A stretch of DNA of 64,000 bases from Phycisphaerales bacterium (GCA_022446795.1 JAKVBX010000018.1:1-64000); one strand, 5' to 3'; counted from the stretch's first letter, positions 25,201 to 34,369 are shown. A program made the numbers and translations. Notes: generated from the sequence alone by a model not told the origin.

Positions 25201-26376
25201 ATGGAACCCATGGAACGCATGATCGAAGATGCCTTGAACGGTGGGATTCGGACAGACCGGGCATGCATGCTGGTCGTGGGGCCCAAGAGCACGAACCGCC
25301 AGTCGCTGGTTGACCACGTCGAAGAGATGGGGCATGTCTGCCTCGTGACGTCTTCGATCGACGAAGCCTGGGAGATGCTCGAAGCCCATGACGCCATTGA
25401 TGTCGTCCTCGTCGATGGACAGGCCTGCAGCCGCGAGTCGCTTCGGCTGGTTCGGGACATCCAGGCCAATCGATCGTGGGTTCGTGCCATGGTCTGGTCG
25501 GACTCCCTGGATCCGCAACTCACTGTTGATGCGATCCGCGACGGTGCGTCCGACTTCCTGGTCCTTCCGGCTGACTTCCAGCGACTGAACCAGCGGATCG
25601 AGCAACTGCTCGAGCGAGTCCGCGCTGCTCGTGAGAATGAACAGCGAATGGTCAACCTGCTCGACGCCTGCCGCGAGTTGAGTGAGTCGCGTGACGAGAT
25701 GTCCGAGCAGGTCGATGTCCTGTGCAGCGACCTGGCCTCGGCCTATCGCACGATGCGGGACCAGGTGACGGATGCCGTCATGGTCAGCGAGTTCAAGACG
25801 CTGATCAGCCAGGACCTTGACGTTGAGGACATGCTCCGCACCGCCTTGGAATACATGCTTCGCCGGCTGGGGCCCACCAATGCCGTGGTGTACCTGCCGG
25901 AATCATCGGAACGATTTGGAATCGGGGCCTACGTCAACTACGACATGACGGATCGCGATCCCATGCCCCTCTACCGGGCGCTGGGTGAAGCCATCTGCCC
26001 GCCGCTGCAGCAGGAGAGTGGCCTCGTTCGCTACGAGGACGCCGAGGCGTGGGCCCGGGACAACGGGCTGGATGCCACGATGCTGGCCAACACGCAGGTG
26101 GTTGCATTTGCCTGCAAGTGCGGTAGCGAGACGCTGGCGATCATGACGTTCTTCCGCAGTGCCGACACGCCATTCGAGGATTCCGTCGCCGGGATGCTCG
26201 ACAGCCTGCGGACGGTACTGGGTGAGCAACTGGGCCGCATCGTCCGGATCCACCGCCGTGGACAGGACGAGTGGCCGAAGGACAACGACGGTGATGGTCA
26301 GACCGGGATGGAATTCGATCCCGGGTCCTTCACCGACGACCAGGACGGCTCCGAGTGGGGTGACTTGGCTGCATGA
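25201..26376 (+). CDS. Receiver-like plus GAF-like regulator
   Basis: 391 residues from the ATG at 25201, with AAAGGA about 9 nt upstream. Residues about 22-130 look like a response-regulator receiver: Asp72 in VVLVDGQ sits at the phosphorylation position. However, the conserved Lys before Pro is replaced by Leu122 (DFLVLPADF), so it may be a degenerate receiver. A coiled-coil (135-200) leads to a GAF-like sensory domain (LISQDLDVEDMLRTALEYMLRR onward). There is no output DNA-binding, kinase or diguanylate cyclase motif; the tail is acidic. It may act by protein contact. A strong terminator follows. Confidence 0.7.
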   Translation: MEPMERMIEDALNGGIRTDRACMLVVGPKSTNRQSLVDHVEEMGHVCLVTSSIDEAWEMLEAHDAIDVVLVDGQACSRESLRLVRDIQANRSWVRAMVWSDSLDPQLTVDAIRDGASDFLVLPADFQRLNQRIEQLLERVRAARENEQRMVNLLDACRELSESRDEMSEQVDVLCSDLASAYRTMRDQVTDAVMVSEFKTLISQDLDVEDMLRTALEYMLRRLGPTNAVVYLPESSERFGIGAYVNYDMTDRDPMPLYRALGEAICPPLQQESGLVRYEDAEAWARDNGLDATMLANTQVVAFACKCGSETLAIMTFFRSADTPFEDSVAGMLDSLRTVLGEQLGRIVRIHRRGQDEWPKDNDGDGQTGMEFDPGSFTDDQDGSEWGDLAA

Positions 26377-26424
26377 CGAGGGCTCCAGGTCCACTACCAG
26401 GACTTGAAGTTGATTTGGAGGGGA

Positions 26425-26462
26425 CCACCCGCTCGATCTTCGGATCGGGCGGGTGGCTTTTT
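26425..26462 (+). terminator. Rho-independent terminator
   Basis: CCACCCGCTCGATC (26425-26438), TTCG loop, GATCGGGCGGGTGG (26443-26456): a 14-bp stem with one G-T pair and a stable UUCG tetraloop, then TTTTT ending at the dnaE stop codon. It terminates the plus-strand regulator gene. The minus strand has no U-run after the hairpin, so it is one-directional. Confidence 0.92.
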
Positions 26463-29400
26463 CAGCGGTAGGACTGGCGTCGCTTGGGCGCCACCATGTC
26501 GCCTGGTGCTCGTGCGGTCAGGTGAATGCGTTCCGAACTGCCCAGCACCGTTTCCAGTTCCTTCAGTACCGCGGGACGCATGATCACGCGAAGGTCGGTC
26601 TTCAGGGACACCACACCATCCGGGCGGAACAGCCGCAGGAACACGGCTGCTGGATGCGCGCCGTTGGAAGTCTGTGCCCCACCGGCCTGCTTGAGAGTGC
26701 CCGCGGCCATCCTGACGCGTTGTTCGATGTCGACCGTGTCCTCGGCGTGCAGATCGAGCGAAACGGATTCCGTGATGTACTCGGGGGCGCGATCCGGCTG
26801 GAACAGTCGCTCCACGATCAACTGGATCTCGCCGTTACGCTCATCGACTCGCCCGGTTGCGATGACGACCATGTTCGGCTGCACGAGTTCGCCGCAGTTG
26901 GCGAAGGCCTCCGAGAAGATCACACCCTCGACGCTGCCGAGGCGGTCCTGCAGTTCAACAACAGCCATTCGACTGCCGGCAGAGCGGCCCCGGGTGACCG
27001 TGATGTTCCGGACCTGTGAGATCAGGCCGGCCACGATCACCGGTGTACCGGGCTTGTGCAGTTCAATCTCGCCGATGCTGACGCTCACGTAGGGGAGGAC
27101 CTGGCTGGCATACTCGTCGATTGGATGGCCGGAGACGTGGAACCCCAGCACTTCGCGTTCGTAGCCCAGGGTCTCCAGTCGGGTCCAGGGAGGCGTCGAT
27201 GGCAGCGGTGCCGCGGGTTCCGAAGGGGTATCGGGCGTGGTTGCTTCCGGTGCCCCACCGAACAGGTTGCCCTGGCCCTGCTCCCGATCACGGGCCTCGC
27301 GCTGGCCCTGCTTGAGTGCGCCCTCGAGCGCGGCCACCATGGGCGCGCGGTGTGCTCCGCCGTGGAGGGAGTCCATGGCGCCACTCTTGACCAGCGCCTC
27401 GAGCGTTGCGCGATTCACCGCCTTCGGCGGCACCATCGCGCAGATGTCATGCAGGGAATGGAACACGTGATCCTGTCGGGCGGCGATGATCGCGTCGATC
27501 GCGGCGTTGCCGACACCCTTGATGGCCGCGAGGCCGAACCGGATGCGTCCATGGTTGGCATCGCGAGGTTCATCGGCCTCGTAGACGACCGTGAAGGTCG
27601 CATCCGATTCATTGATGTCCGGCGGGCAGACGTCGATCCCGACGTGGGGCTTCCCGTCCTCGTGGTCCGGGAAGCGGACATGCCGGCATTCCTCGAGGTA
27701 CGGCGCCCATTCCTCCGTCTTGCGGGCCTGCGACTCGAACGTGAGCACGGCGGCCATGTACTGCACGGGGAAGTAGGTCTTCAGGTAGGCCGTGTGGTAC
27801 GCGATGATGGCATACCCGGTCGAGTGCGACTTGTTGAAGCCGTATCCCGCGAACTTCAGGATCAACTCGAAGAGTCGGTTGGCTTCGTCCTCGGCCATCC
27901 CCTCCCCCACTGCACCGGCCAGGAAGACCTCGCGGTTGGCGTTGATGACCGCGTGCTTCTTCTTGCTGATCGCCTTGATGAGGGTGTAGGCATCACGCAG
28001 CGGGACACCACCGAGGCGATGCACGATCTGCATCACCTGTTCCTGGTAGACCATGATCCCGTACGTTTCCTCGGTCAGCTCATCCACGATGGCCTGCACC
28101 TTCGGAATCGTGCCCGTCTTGTTGCGACAGTACTCGGGGATCAGGTCCATCGGACCAGGCCGGTAGAGCGCGTTGGCGGCGATCAGATCCTCCAGGCGCT
28201 CGGGCTTCATCTTCTGGAGCAGTTGCCGCATGCCGCCGGATTCAAACTGGAACACGCCGGCCGTCTCTCCCCGGCGGAACAGGTCGAACACCTTCACGTC
28301 GTCAAAGGCCAGCCGATCGAGATCCAGTGGATGGGAACCGTCTCCCGGCGTTCGGCCGACCGTGCGCCAGATCGTGTCCTCGTCCAGGGTCTGGCGGATC
28401 AGCTTCCGGGCCAGTTCCAGCGTCGACAGCGTTCGCAGGCCCAGGAAGTCCATCTTCAGGAGCCCGGCCTGCTCGCACGTGGGGCCGTCCCATTGGGTCA
28501 TGACGTCGTCGGAGCCCGAGGCTTTGCACAGGGGCACGATTCGTTCCAATGGCTGGGTCGCGACCACGACGCCAGCGGCGTGCACACCACTGTGTCGGGC
28601 ATGATCCTCGAGTTGGTTCGCGGCATCGATGACCTGCTGCGAGGAGGTATTGCCGGAATGCTCGGTACGGAACTCGTCCGAGCTCTCGAGCGCTTCGTCG
28701 ATCGTGATGTTCAGCGCGGGCGGGACGAGGTTGGCCAATCGCTGACCTTCCTGCGGCGGCAGTCCGTAGACGCGTGAGACATCCTTGATCGCGGCCCGGG
28801 CCTTGAGGCGACCGAACGTGATGATCTGGGCGACGTGGCCGTACTTCTCCCGGACGTACCGGATGACCTGCCCGCGTCCGTCCTGGCAGATGTCAACATC
28901 GATATCGGGATACTCGCTCCGATCGGGATCGGTGAATCGTTCGAACAGCAGGCCGTATCGTTCGGGGCATGCGTTGGACAGTCCCAGGACATAGCCCACC
29001 ATCGTGCCGACGCCGCTGCCACGGGCGCAGGCCGGGATGCCCCGCTGCCGGGCCCAGTTGACGAAGTCCCAGACGATCAGGAAGTACGCGCTGATCAGCT
29101 TGTCGCTGAGGATCTGAAGTTCCCGGTCGCAGCGGGCCCGGATCTCGGGCGTGATGCCGTCGGGGCCATATCGCCAGATCAAGCCTGCTTCGCAGAGGTT
29201 CCGCAGTGCCCGGTCGCAGTCCGCCTTCAGGGTGTCAGCGTCCAGGTCGGCCTCGTTGTCGGCATCCCAGGGATGCAGTTCGAACTGATCACACCACCCG
29301 TTGAACCACTCCGTCAGATCACCGTCCGTGTACCGAGGGGCGCCCTTCGGCCCGGTGACCCGTACGACTGGCGCATGATTGGTCTCGAAGTCCACATCGA

Positions 29401-30268
29401 CGTTGCATCGGTCAGCGATTCGGACCGTGTTGTCAACCGCCTCCGGAAGGTCCTCGAACAGGGCCCGCATCTCCTCCGGTGACTTGACGAACAATTCCGT
29501 CGGGTACTGCAGGCGGGACGTATCGTCCCGAGTCCGCCCCATCGAGATGCAGCAGAGCGTGTCGTGGGTCTCGTGATCCTCCCGCTTGAGGAAGTGCACG
29601 TCGTTGTCGCAGACCAATGGAAGATCGAGTTCTCTCGCGAGACGGATCAGGTGTGGATTGATCGCATCCTGGTCCGGCACGCCGATGCGTTGCAACTCGA
29701 TGTAGAAGCATGGCTCGCCATCAGCATTGGTGCCGAAGGTATCGCGATGCCAGCAAGCTTCCTCGACCGCGGCGTCCCAGTGGACGTCCTTCCCGGTCTG
29801 CTCATACTGCACGAGGTGATGCGCAATCGAACTGCCGAGGTGTCCATTGATGGCGATCAGTCCGTCGCCCCAGTCCTGCAGTGTCTCCCGGTCCATCCGG
29901 GGACGGTGATAGAACCCGGTGAGGTAGGCATCTGAACTGAGCCGGAGGAGGTTGGCCCATCCCTGCTGGTTCTCCGCGAGCAGCACGAGGTGATACCCCC
30001 CGTCCTTGCCACCGGTCTTGGTGCGGTTGCGGCGATCACCCGGCGCGACATAGGCCTCGATGCCGAGGATCGGCTTGATGCCGGCCTTCCCGGCCTCGCG
30101 AAAGAACTCGGCGCACCCATAGAGATTGCCGTGATCAGTAATGGCCACGGCGGTCATGCCCAGGTCGGCAACTCGTTCGATGAGCGGGCGGATGCGGTTA
30201 CCACCATCGAGGAGCGAGTACTCCGTATGGAGGTGGAGATGAACGAATCCGGCGGCTTCAGTGCTCAT
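26462..30268 (-). CDS. dnaE: DNA polymerase III subunit alpha
   Basis: 1268 residues from the ATG at 30268 (MSTEAAGFVHLHLHTEYSLLDGG), which fits the usual DnaE start; upstream extension overlaps the divergent promoter. The replicative polymerase core is complete: PHP domain (HLHLHTEYSLLDG), family C palm with DIDVDICQDGRG, the thumb/fingers, 'GYGFNKSHSTGYAIIAYHTAYLK', helix-hairpin-helix (KGVGNAAIDAI) and a C-terminal OB fold (VIVAGLISQVRNITVTRG). A TATGAT box at 30304-30299 gives a short leader. The plus-strand terminator stem ends at its stop codon. Confidence 0.96.
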   Translation of the reverse strand: MSTEAAGFVHLHLHTEYSLLDGGNRIRPLIERVADLGMTAVAITDHGNLYGCAEFFREAGKAGIKPILGIEAYVAPGDRRNRTKTGGKDGGYHLVLLAENQQGWANLLRLSSDAYLTGFYHRPRMDRETLQDWGDGLIAINGHLGSSIAHHLVQYEQTGKDVHWDAAVEEACWHRDTFGTNADGEPCFYIELQRIGVPDQDAINPHLIRLARELDLPLVCDNDVHFLKREDHETHDTLCCISMGRTRDDTSRLQYPTELFVKSPEEMRALFEDLPEAVDNTVRIADRCNVDVDFETNHAPVVRVTGPKGAPRYTDGDLTEWFNGWCDQFELHPWDADNEADLDADTLKADCDRALRNLCEAGLIWRYGPDGITPEIRARCDRELQILSDKLISAYFLIVWDFVNWARQRGIPACARGSGVGTMVGYVLGLSNACPERYGLLFERFTDPDRSEYPDIDVDICQDGRGQVIRYVREKYGHVAQIITFGRLKARAAIKDVSRVYGLPPQEGQRLANLVPPALNITIDEALESSDEFRTEHSGNTSSQQVIDAANQLEDHARHSGVHAAGVVVATQPLERIVPLCKASGSDDVMTQWDGPTCEQAGLLKMDFLGLRTLSTLELARKLIRQTLDEDTIWRTVGRTPGDGSHPLDLDRLAFDDVKVFDLFRRGETAGVFQFESGGMRQLLQKMKPERLEDLIAANALYRPGPMDLIPEYCRNKTGTIPKVQAIVDELTEETYGIMVYQEQVMQIVHRLGGVPLRDAYTLIKAISKKKHAVINANREVFLAGAVGEGMAEDEANRLFELILKFAGYGFNKSHSTGYAIIAYHTAYLKTYFPVQYMAAVLTFESQARKTEEWAPYLEECRHVRFPDHEDGKPHVGIDVCPPDINESDATFTVVYEADEPRDANHGRIRFGLAAIKGVGNAAIDAIIAARQDHVFHSLHDICAMVPPKAVNRATLEALVKSGAMDSLHGGAHRAPMVAALEGALKQGQREARDREQGQGNLFGGAPEATTPDTPSEPAAPLPSTPPWTRLETLGYEREVLGFHVSGHPIDEYASQVLPYVSVSIGEIELHKPGTPVIVAGLISQVRNITVTRGRSAGSRMAVVELQDRLGSVEGVIFSEAFANCGELVQPNMVVIATGRVDERNGEIQLIVERLFQPDRAPEYITESVSLDLHAEDTVDIEQRVRMAAGTLKQAGGAQTSNGAHPAAVFLRLFRPDGVVSLKTDLRVIMRPAVLKELETVLGSSERIHLTARAPGDMVAPKRRQSYR

Positions 30269-30298
30269 GGGTAGACGGCATCCTGCTCGAGTTCCTCG

Positions 30299-30304
30299 AT
30301 CATA
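30299..30304 (-). promoter_or_regulatory. Putative -10 box (TATGAT) of dnaE
   Basis: TATGAT on the minus strand, 30 nt before the dnaE ATG. It faces away from an identical TATGAT at 30344-30349 on the plus strand, so the two divergent promoters lie within 51 nt. Confidence 0.45.
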
Positions 30305-30343
30305 CCGGCCAGGAGATCGTGGCTCGGGCCAAATGCAGGTGGG

Positions 30344-30349
30344 TATGAT
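30344..30349 (+). promoter_or_regulatory. Putative -10 box (TATGAT) of the small membrane protein gene
   Basis: TATGAT ends 6 nt before the ATG at 30356, so a transcript starting at the normal distance would begin at the start codon itself. This is the clearest leaderless candidate in the window. Confidence 0.5.
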
Positions 30350-30355
30350 GTGTGG

Positions 30356-30652
30356 ATGACCGAGCATCCAGGTGGCCAACCGAGAGTACGGGTGATCAAC
30401 ATCGGCAGCGAGCGGATGTCAGAAGCCTTCCGGGCGGCGGGACGTCAACCCAACTGGGCGACCCGGGCCGCCGTGATCACCTTCCTGCTGGTCATCGCCA
30501 TACCGATCTTCCTGCTGCTGCTGCTGGCCACCTTCGCGGCAGCAGTGGTGTTCATGGTCCTCGCGGGAATCAACTGGCTCCTGGGTCGGACCCCGGGACG
30601 GCGTCCGCCTGAGGCCGGTCGACGAAATGTCAGGGTGATCAACCGCGACTGA
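30356..30652 (+). CDS. 98-residue membrane protein of unknown function
   Basis: Starts MTEHPGGQPRVRVINIGSE. It has a basic N-terminal third, a long hydrophobic stretch that could span the membrane twice (VITFLLVIAIPIFLLLLLAT and AAVVFMVLAGINWLLG), and a basic tail ending RNVRVINRD. The sequence 'RVRVINIG' near the start and 'NVRVINRD' at the end are similar, a small internal echo. No family recognised. The stop abuts the convergent aminotransferase stop in a TGATCA palindrome. Confidence 0.65.
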   Translation: MTEHPGGQPRVRVINIGSERMSEAFRAAGRQPNWATRAAVITFLLVIAIPIFLLLLLATFAAAVVFMVLAGINWLLGRTPGRRPPEAGRRNVRVINRD

Positions 30653-31582
30653 TCAGTCGTGCGTTTCGCGTTCGATCAGGTCCAGCAGGTCCCGGCGGAG
30701 CTGTGTCGTCATCGATCCCACGCTGCCGGCCCCGATGGGTCGGGATTCGACGCCTGGCGTGCCATCCTCCTGTCGCCGTTGCAGCCGCAGGCCTCGCACC
30801 GGGAGGACCTGCCAGCTGGAATTCGTCAGGAAGGCCTCGTCGGCCTGGAGCAGATCGTCCAGGGTCAGGTTCATGCGTTGCACGGTGATGCCGGCGGCTT
30901 CCGCGCACTCGATGACGGCACCGCGGGTGATGCCGGGCAGCACTGGCGAGGTTTCACCGCTCTCGGACTGCTCCCCGCGTGCCCAGGGGGTCTGAAGGCA
31001 ACCATCGCGGATGATGAAGAGGTTGCTGACACAGCCGGACATGAGGTGGGCCGCGGGATCGAGCCACAAGGCCTCGCTGGCTCCGGCAAGACCGGCCATC
31101 TGGAGCGCGTGGATCCGGGGCCAGTAGTTGAGCGTCTTGTGTCCGGCCATCGGCGTCCAGGGGTTTTCTCGTCCCGCCGCCAGGCACACCTCGACGCCCT
31201 GTGAGAAGAACACCGGCGGGTAGTTCGTTGGAGGCTGGATCACGATGAGCACCGTGGGATCGACGTGCCCACCCTCGGCGGCCTGAAGCATGTTGAGATT
31301 GCCACCGGTCACGGTGAGCCGGATCCGCGCCTCTGTCATGGTGTTCTGCGCCAGCAGGCGTTCCGCGGCCTCCGCCAGGGGACCGGCCTGGAGTCGTTGG
31401 GACATCAGGAGCGTTCGGCTGGATTCGACCAGTCGCTCCGCGTGCTCCATCACCCGGAAGATGCGGGCATTGTGGGCGCTCATGGTTTCGAACAGCCCCA
31501 CGGCATGCTGGATGCCGCTGTCGAAGACGGACACCTGGGCTTCGGATTCAGAGACGACTTCGCCGTTGAGCCAGACTTGCAT
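30653..31582 (-). CDS. Class IV PLP aminotransferase (branched-chain aminotransferase or ADC-lyase type)
   Basis: 309 residues from the ATG at 31582; GAGAGGT lies about 10 nt upstream. The PLP lysine is Lys149 in AGHKTLNYWPRI, and the fold-type IV hallmarks 'DSGIQHAVGLFETM' and 'EALWLDPAAHLMSGCVSNLFII' are clear. The family includes branched-chain amino-acid transaminase (IlvE), D-amino-acid transaminase and aminodeoxychorismate lyase (PabC). KTLNYW leans towards an IlvE-like transaminase, but the branched-chain operon genes are absent, so the substrate is open. Confidence 0.85.
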   Translation of the reverse strand: MQVWLNGEVVSESEAQVSVFDSGIQHAVGLFETMSAHNARIFRVMEHAERLVESSRTLLMSQRLQAGPLAEAAERLLAQNTMTEARIRLTVTGGNLNMLQAAEGGHVDPTVLIVIQPPTNYPPVFFSQGVEVCLAAGRENPWTPMAGHKTLNYWPRIHALQMAGLAGASEALWLDPAAHLMSGCVSNLFIIRDGCLQTPWARGEQSESGETSPVLPGITRGAVIECAEAAGITVQRMNLTLDDLLQADEAFLTNSSWQVLPVRGLRLQRRQEDGTPGVESRPIGAGSVGSMTTQLRRDLLDLIERETHD

Positions 31583-31620
31583 TCGGTTCCAACCTCTCGC
31601 GGGGGATGATCCGGGAGAGG

Positions 31621-32025
31621 TTACCCGCTGGACCAGCCTTGTACGACAATCGTGCCGTCCGGCAGCAGCAGGACCGTCAGGGTCATGAAGACACGGTCGC
31701 CGACGCCGATCCGGGCCTCCAGGGCGTCGTCGGCCGGGTCGCTCGTGTCTACCACGACAACGGTCCGGTTCCCGGGTTCCGATCCACACAACTCACCAAC
31801 CGCCCCCTGGAAGGCGTCGCGCACGGCGACGTCCGCCCATCGGATCGGCACGGCAGGCGACTGCCCACTGCAGACGCTGTCCACCATCGCCGTGACCGCT
31901 TCGGCGGTCTTGATTCGATCCTGTCGGCTGGACCACTGTGACCACACGAGGATCCCGACGGCCACGAGGATGATCACCAACGGCATCAGCGAGCGGCGCC
32001 TCCTTGGAGACGCCCGCGGCGGCAA
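31621..32025 (-). CDS. Membrane-anchored small protein of unknown function
   Basis: 134 residues if the TTG at 32025 is used; an ATG at 31986 (MPLVIILVAVG) is the alternative, with AAGGAGG 12 nt upstream. A basic N-terminus (PRRRRSL) precedes a single transmembrane segment (LVIILVAVGILVWSQW), so the soluble part probably faces the periplasm. The soluble domain has two Cys (VDSVCSGQ, VGELCGSE) and ends in beta-strands. No family recognised. It lies 26 nt downstream of the next coiled-coil gene. Confidence 0.6.
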   Translation of the reverse strand: MPPRASPRRRRSLMPLVIILVAVGILVWSQWSSRQDRIKTAEAVTAMVDSVCSGQSPAVPIRWADVAVRDAFQGAVGELCGSEPGNRTVVVVDTSDPADDALEARIGVGDRVFMTLTVLLLPDGTIVVQGWSSG

Positions 32026-32051
32026 ATCACCAAGTTGTGGATTCTCGAGAC

Positions 32052-32966
32052 TCAGGGGATCTGTACCTGGTCGGCATAGAGCACATAGGTCGAGTGTGAA
32101 TGGAACGGCCGGTTGAGTGCCATGTCGATCTTCCTGGTGAATGGATACGGCACGTTGGGGCGGGCATTCTCGATCTCGATGATCTGGGCACCGACCTGGT
32201 TGCCTGACTCATCGAAGAATGTGAACGCGACCCCGATGCTCCGGATGTTCGTGTCACCATTGAGCACGCTTCCGGAGATGGTCATGGTGGAGTAGTTCAG
32301 TTCCCGGTTGCTGGGGACGGTGACGGGTCGCAGCGTACCGAGACGCGTGGGCCGGTACTGCACGGTCCGGCCGTCCTCGCCCTCGATCGGGGCGTAGAAG
32401 AACGCGGATCGAGCGGTGTAGACGTCCTGGCCGATGGGTGCGAAGCCGCGCTCGTCATACAGCTTCTCAAGTTCCTCACGGCCCTTGGCGGCATCAAGGC
32501 GTTGCTTGACTTCCATCCGACGACGTCGATTGGCGTCGTCCTTCTCTCGCTGCGCCCGGGCGGCCTCTGCGCGACGCTGCTTCTTCGTCTCCTCGAGCAC
32601 CTTCTTGTACGACGTGTAGTCCGGGCCGTAGGTGTCATGATCGAGAATGAACTGCCTCAGGTCATCGAGCTCCCGTTGCAGGCCCGAGAGTTCCATCCTG
32701 GCCTGGGCGACCTCGCGGCGAACGGCCAGCATCGTGGCGGTCGTCTCGACGAGTTTCTGCCAGAGCACCTTGGACGGCGTGTTCTGCGTCAGGTCGGAAT
32801 CCCGGAGTCGCCGCATCGCCTCGGTCACGCGATCCTCTGAACGGGCCGAGACCGACTCGGCCGATGTCGTGGTCTCCGTCGGCGGCGTGGCCTGGCCATT
32901 GGAATTGGTGGCGTCCTGGGCGAACCCGACGGCCAGGGCGAGCATCACGGTCGTGGAGATGATCAT
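32052..32966 (-). CDS. Secreted coiled-coil protein of unknown function
   Basis: 304 residues from the ATG at 32966, which has GGGAGG 7-8 nt upstream. A signal peptide (MIISTTVMLALAVGFA) is followed by a low-complexity Thr/Ser region, then a charged coiled coil from about residue 70 to 170 (EETKKQRRAEAARAQREKDD). The C-terminal half is a beta domain with 'NYSTMTISGSVLNGDTNIRSIGVAFTFFDESGNQVGAQ', which looks like a FxLYD-type repeat fold, a small immunoglobulin-like domain. Likely periplasmic. The homology to the FxLYD fold is tentative. Confidence 0.6.
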   Translation of the reverse strand: MIISTTVMLALAVGFAQDATNSNGQATPPTETTTSAESVSARSEDRVTEAMRRLRDSDLTQNTPSKVLWQKLVETTATMLAVRREVAQARMELSGLQRELDDLRQFILDHDTYGPDYTSYKKVLEETKKQRRAEAARAQREKDDANRRRRMEVKQRLDAAKGREELEKLYDERGFAPIGQDVYTARSAFFYAPIEGEDGRTVQYRPTRLGTLRPVTVPSNRELNYSTMTISGSVLNGDTNIRSIGVAFTFFDESGNQVGAQIIEIENARPNVPYPFTRKIDMALNRPFHSHSTYVLYADQVQIP

Positions 32967-33049
32967 GCGGGATCCTCCCGGAATCAGGGCAAGCGGCAAC
33001 GCTTCAAGATTGGGCAGGACCGGTCCTGCCGTTCATGAACAGTATGCCC

Positions 33050-33595
33050 TCAGCGGCGGGGAGAATCGGTCTCGGCTGCGGATTCGGCCGCGGATTCCGA
33101 TGACGACTCGTTCGAGGTGGCCGTGTCGGCCTCCTCCCCGGTGTCTTCCGTCCCCGGGTCCATCGTGACGACGTCCGCCTCGGGATCGGTGATCGTGCCT
33201 GCCTCGATGCCCTTGGCCTTGGCCCGGAAGGCCTCGGCTCGTTCCAACAGTCGTGGGTGTGACTCGTCGCGCGGTTCCAGGTCGAAGTGCCAGTCGATCC
33301 GGCTGTTCGCCTGGAAGGGCAGGATTTCCACGACGAGATCCGGACCTGGAAGATCCCAGACCGGCGCGGAAGCCTTGCGATTGGTCATGACGGGTTCCAT
33401 GCCTTCGCGCTCGACGCGGACGTCGTAGGTGCCGTAGTGCGTGAAGTCGACGACCAGCGGTGTCCGGCCGACCTCACGATCGTTGATCCAGACCAGGGCG
33501 CCGGGCGGCGTACTGGTGACCGAAAGCGTCCGGCGGATGCACCCCCCAGTGGCCAGGAGAATGCCGCCGAACAGGATGATCAACACGGCTCGCAT
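33050..33595 (-). CDS. PEGA-domain lipoprotein
   Basis: 181 residues from the ATG at 33595 (MRAVLIILFGG). The lipobox is LLATGGC. A PEGA domain follows (VTSTPPGALVWINDREVGRTP), a beta fold often found in surface lipoproteins that bind cell-wall or surface components. The C-terminus is strongly acidic and Ser/Glu-rich (residues 140-181), probably disordered. The chosen Met lies 8 nt after a TAGACT box with no Shine-Dalgarno sequence. Confidence 0.75.
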   Translation of the reverse strand: MRAVLIILFGGILLATGGCIRRTLSVTSTPPGALVWINDREVGRTPLVVDFTHYGTYDVRVEREGMEPVMTNRKASAPVWDLPGPDLVVEILPFQANSRIDWHFDLEPRDESHPRLLERAEAFRAKAKGIEAGTITDPEADVVTMDPGTEDTGEEADTATSNESSSESAAESAAETDSPRR

Positions 33596-33603
33596 GACTG
33601 GAG

Positions 33604-33609
33604 AGTCTA
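33604..33609 (-). promoter_or_regulatory. Putative -10 box (TAGACT) of the PEGA lipoprotein gene
   Basis: Minus-strand TAGACT ending 8 nt before the ATG at 33595, another short-leader candidate. Confidence 0.35.
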
Positions 33610-33628
33610 CCACCGGCAGGCCATCGGC

Positions 33629-34363
33629 CTAGTCGAACTCGTCACCGCGGAACGTAGAGGCCAGGTAGGCCTCCCGGACCACGGGATCGTTGATGACGGT
33701 CTTGGGATCACCTTCTCGCAGGTTCCGTCCCTCGTGGAGGATGTAGGCCCGATCACAGATTCGCAGCGTCTGCTGGACGTTGTGGTCGGTCACGAGAATG
33801 GCAATACCCTCGGAGGCCAGTGCCCGCACCTCGGACTGCAGTTCTTCGACGGTGTGGGGATCCACCGCGGCGAACGGTTCATCAAGGAGCAGCAGCTTCG
33901 GCTGCGTGATCATGGCCCGCGCGATCTCCAGGCGGCGACGTTCGCCACCGGAGCAGGTCCGGGCGAGATCACGGCTCTTGGCGACCAGGCCGAACTGTTC
34001 CAGGAGTGACTCGCAGCGGCGTTGCCGGGCGGCCGCATCCAGCGAGGTGGTTTCCAGGATGGCCATGAGGTTGTCCCGGACGGACAGCCGCTGGAACACG
34101 CTTGGTTCCTGGCTCAGGTATCCCATCCCCCGCCGGGCGTGCTTGTACATGGGCAGGTAGGTGACATCCTCGCCGAGGAACGAGACCGAACCGGCCTCGG
34201 GCGTGATCATGCCGATCACCATTCTGAACGATGTGGTCTTGCCCGCCCCGTTTCGACCCAGCAGGCCGACGATCTCACCTTCGTCAACCGAGAAAGACAC
34301 CTCGTCGACGACGCGCTTCCCGTTGTAGCTCTTGACCAGGTTGTCAGCCAGCAACATCGACAT
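33629..34363 (-). CDS. lptB: Lipopolysaccharide export ABC ATPase LptB
   Basis: 244 residues, full-length LptB type. It powers lipopolysaccharide extraction from the inner membrane with LptFG. Walker A GRNGAGKTT, the Q-loop YLSQEPSVF typical of LptB, signature CSGGERRR, Walker B LLLLDEP and switch H in VTDHNV are all intact. LptA, LptC, LptF and LptG are not encoded next to it. LptB implies an outer membrane with lipopolysaccharide or a related glycolipid. It starts 6 nt after the stop of the membrane protein gene upstream. Confidence 0.92.
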   Translation of the reverse strand: MSMLLADNLVKSYNGKRVVDEVSFSVDEGEIVGLLGRNGAGKTTSFRMVIGMITPEAGSVSFLGEDVTYLPMYKHARRGMGYLSQEPSVFQRLSVRDNLMAILETTSLDAAARQRRCESLLEQFGLVAKSRDLARTCSGGERRRLEIARAMITQPKLLLLDEPFAAVDPHTVEELQSEVRALASEGIAILVTDHNVQQTLRICDRAYILHEGRNLREGDPKTVINDPVVREAYLASTFRGDEFD

Positions 34364-34369
34364 GGATGA

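Noticed and set aside
27056-28777. 573-codon plus-strand ORF opposite dnaE
   Set aside because: dnaE is intact and conserved on the other strand; the antisense product matches no family.
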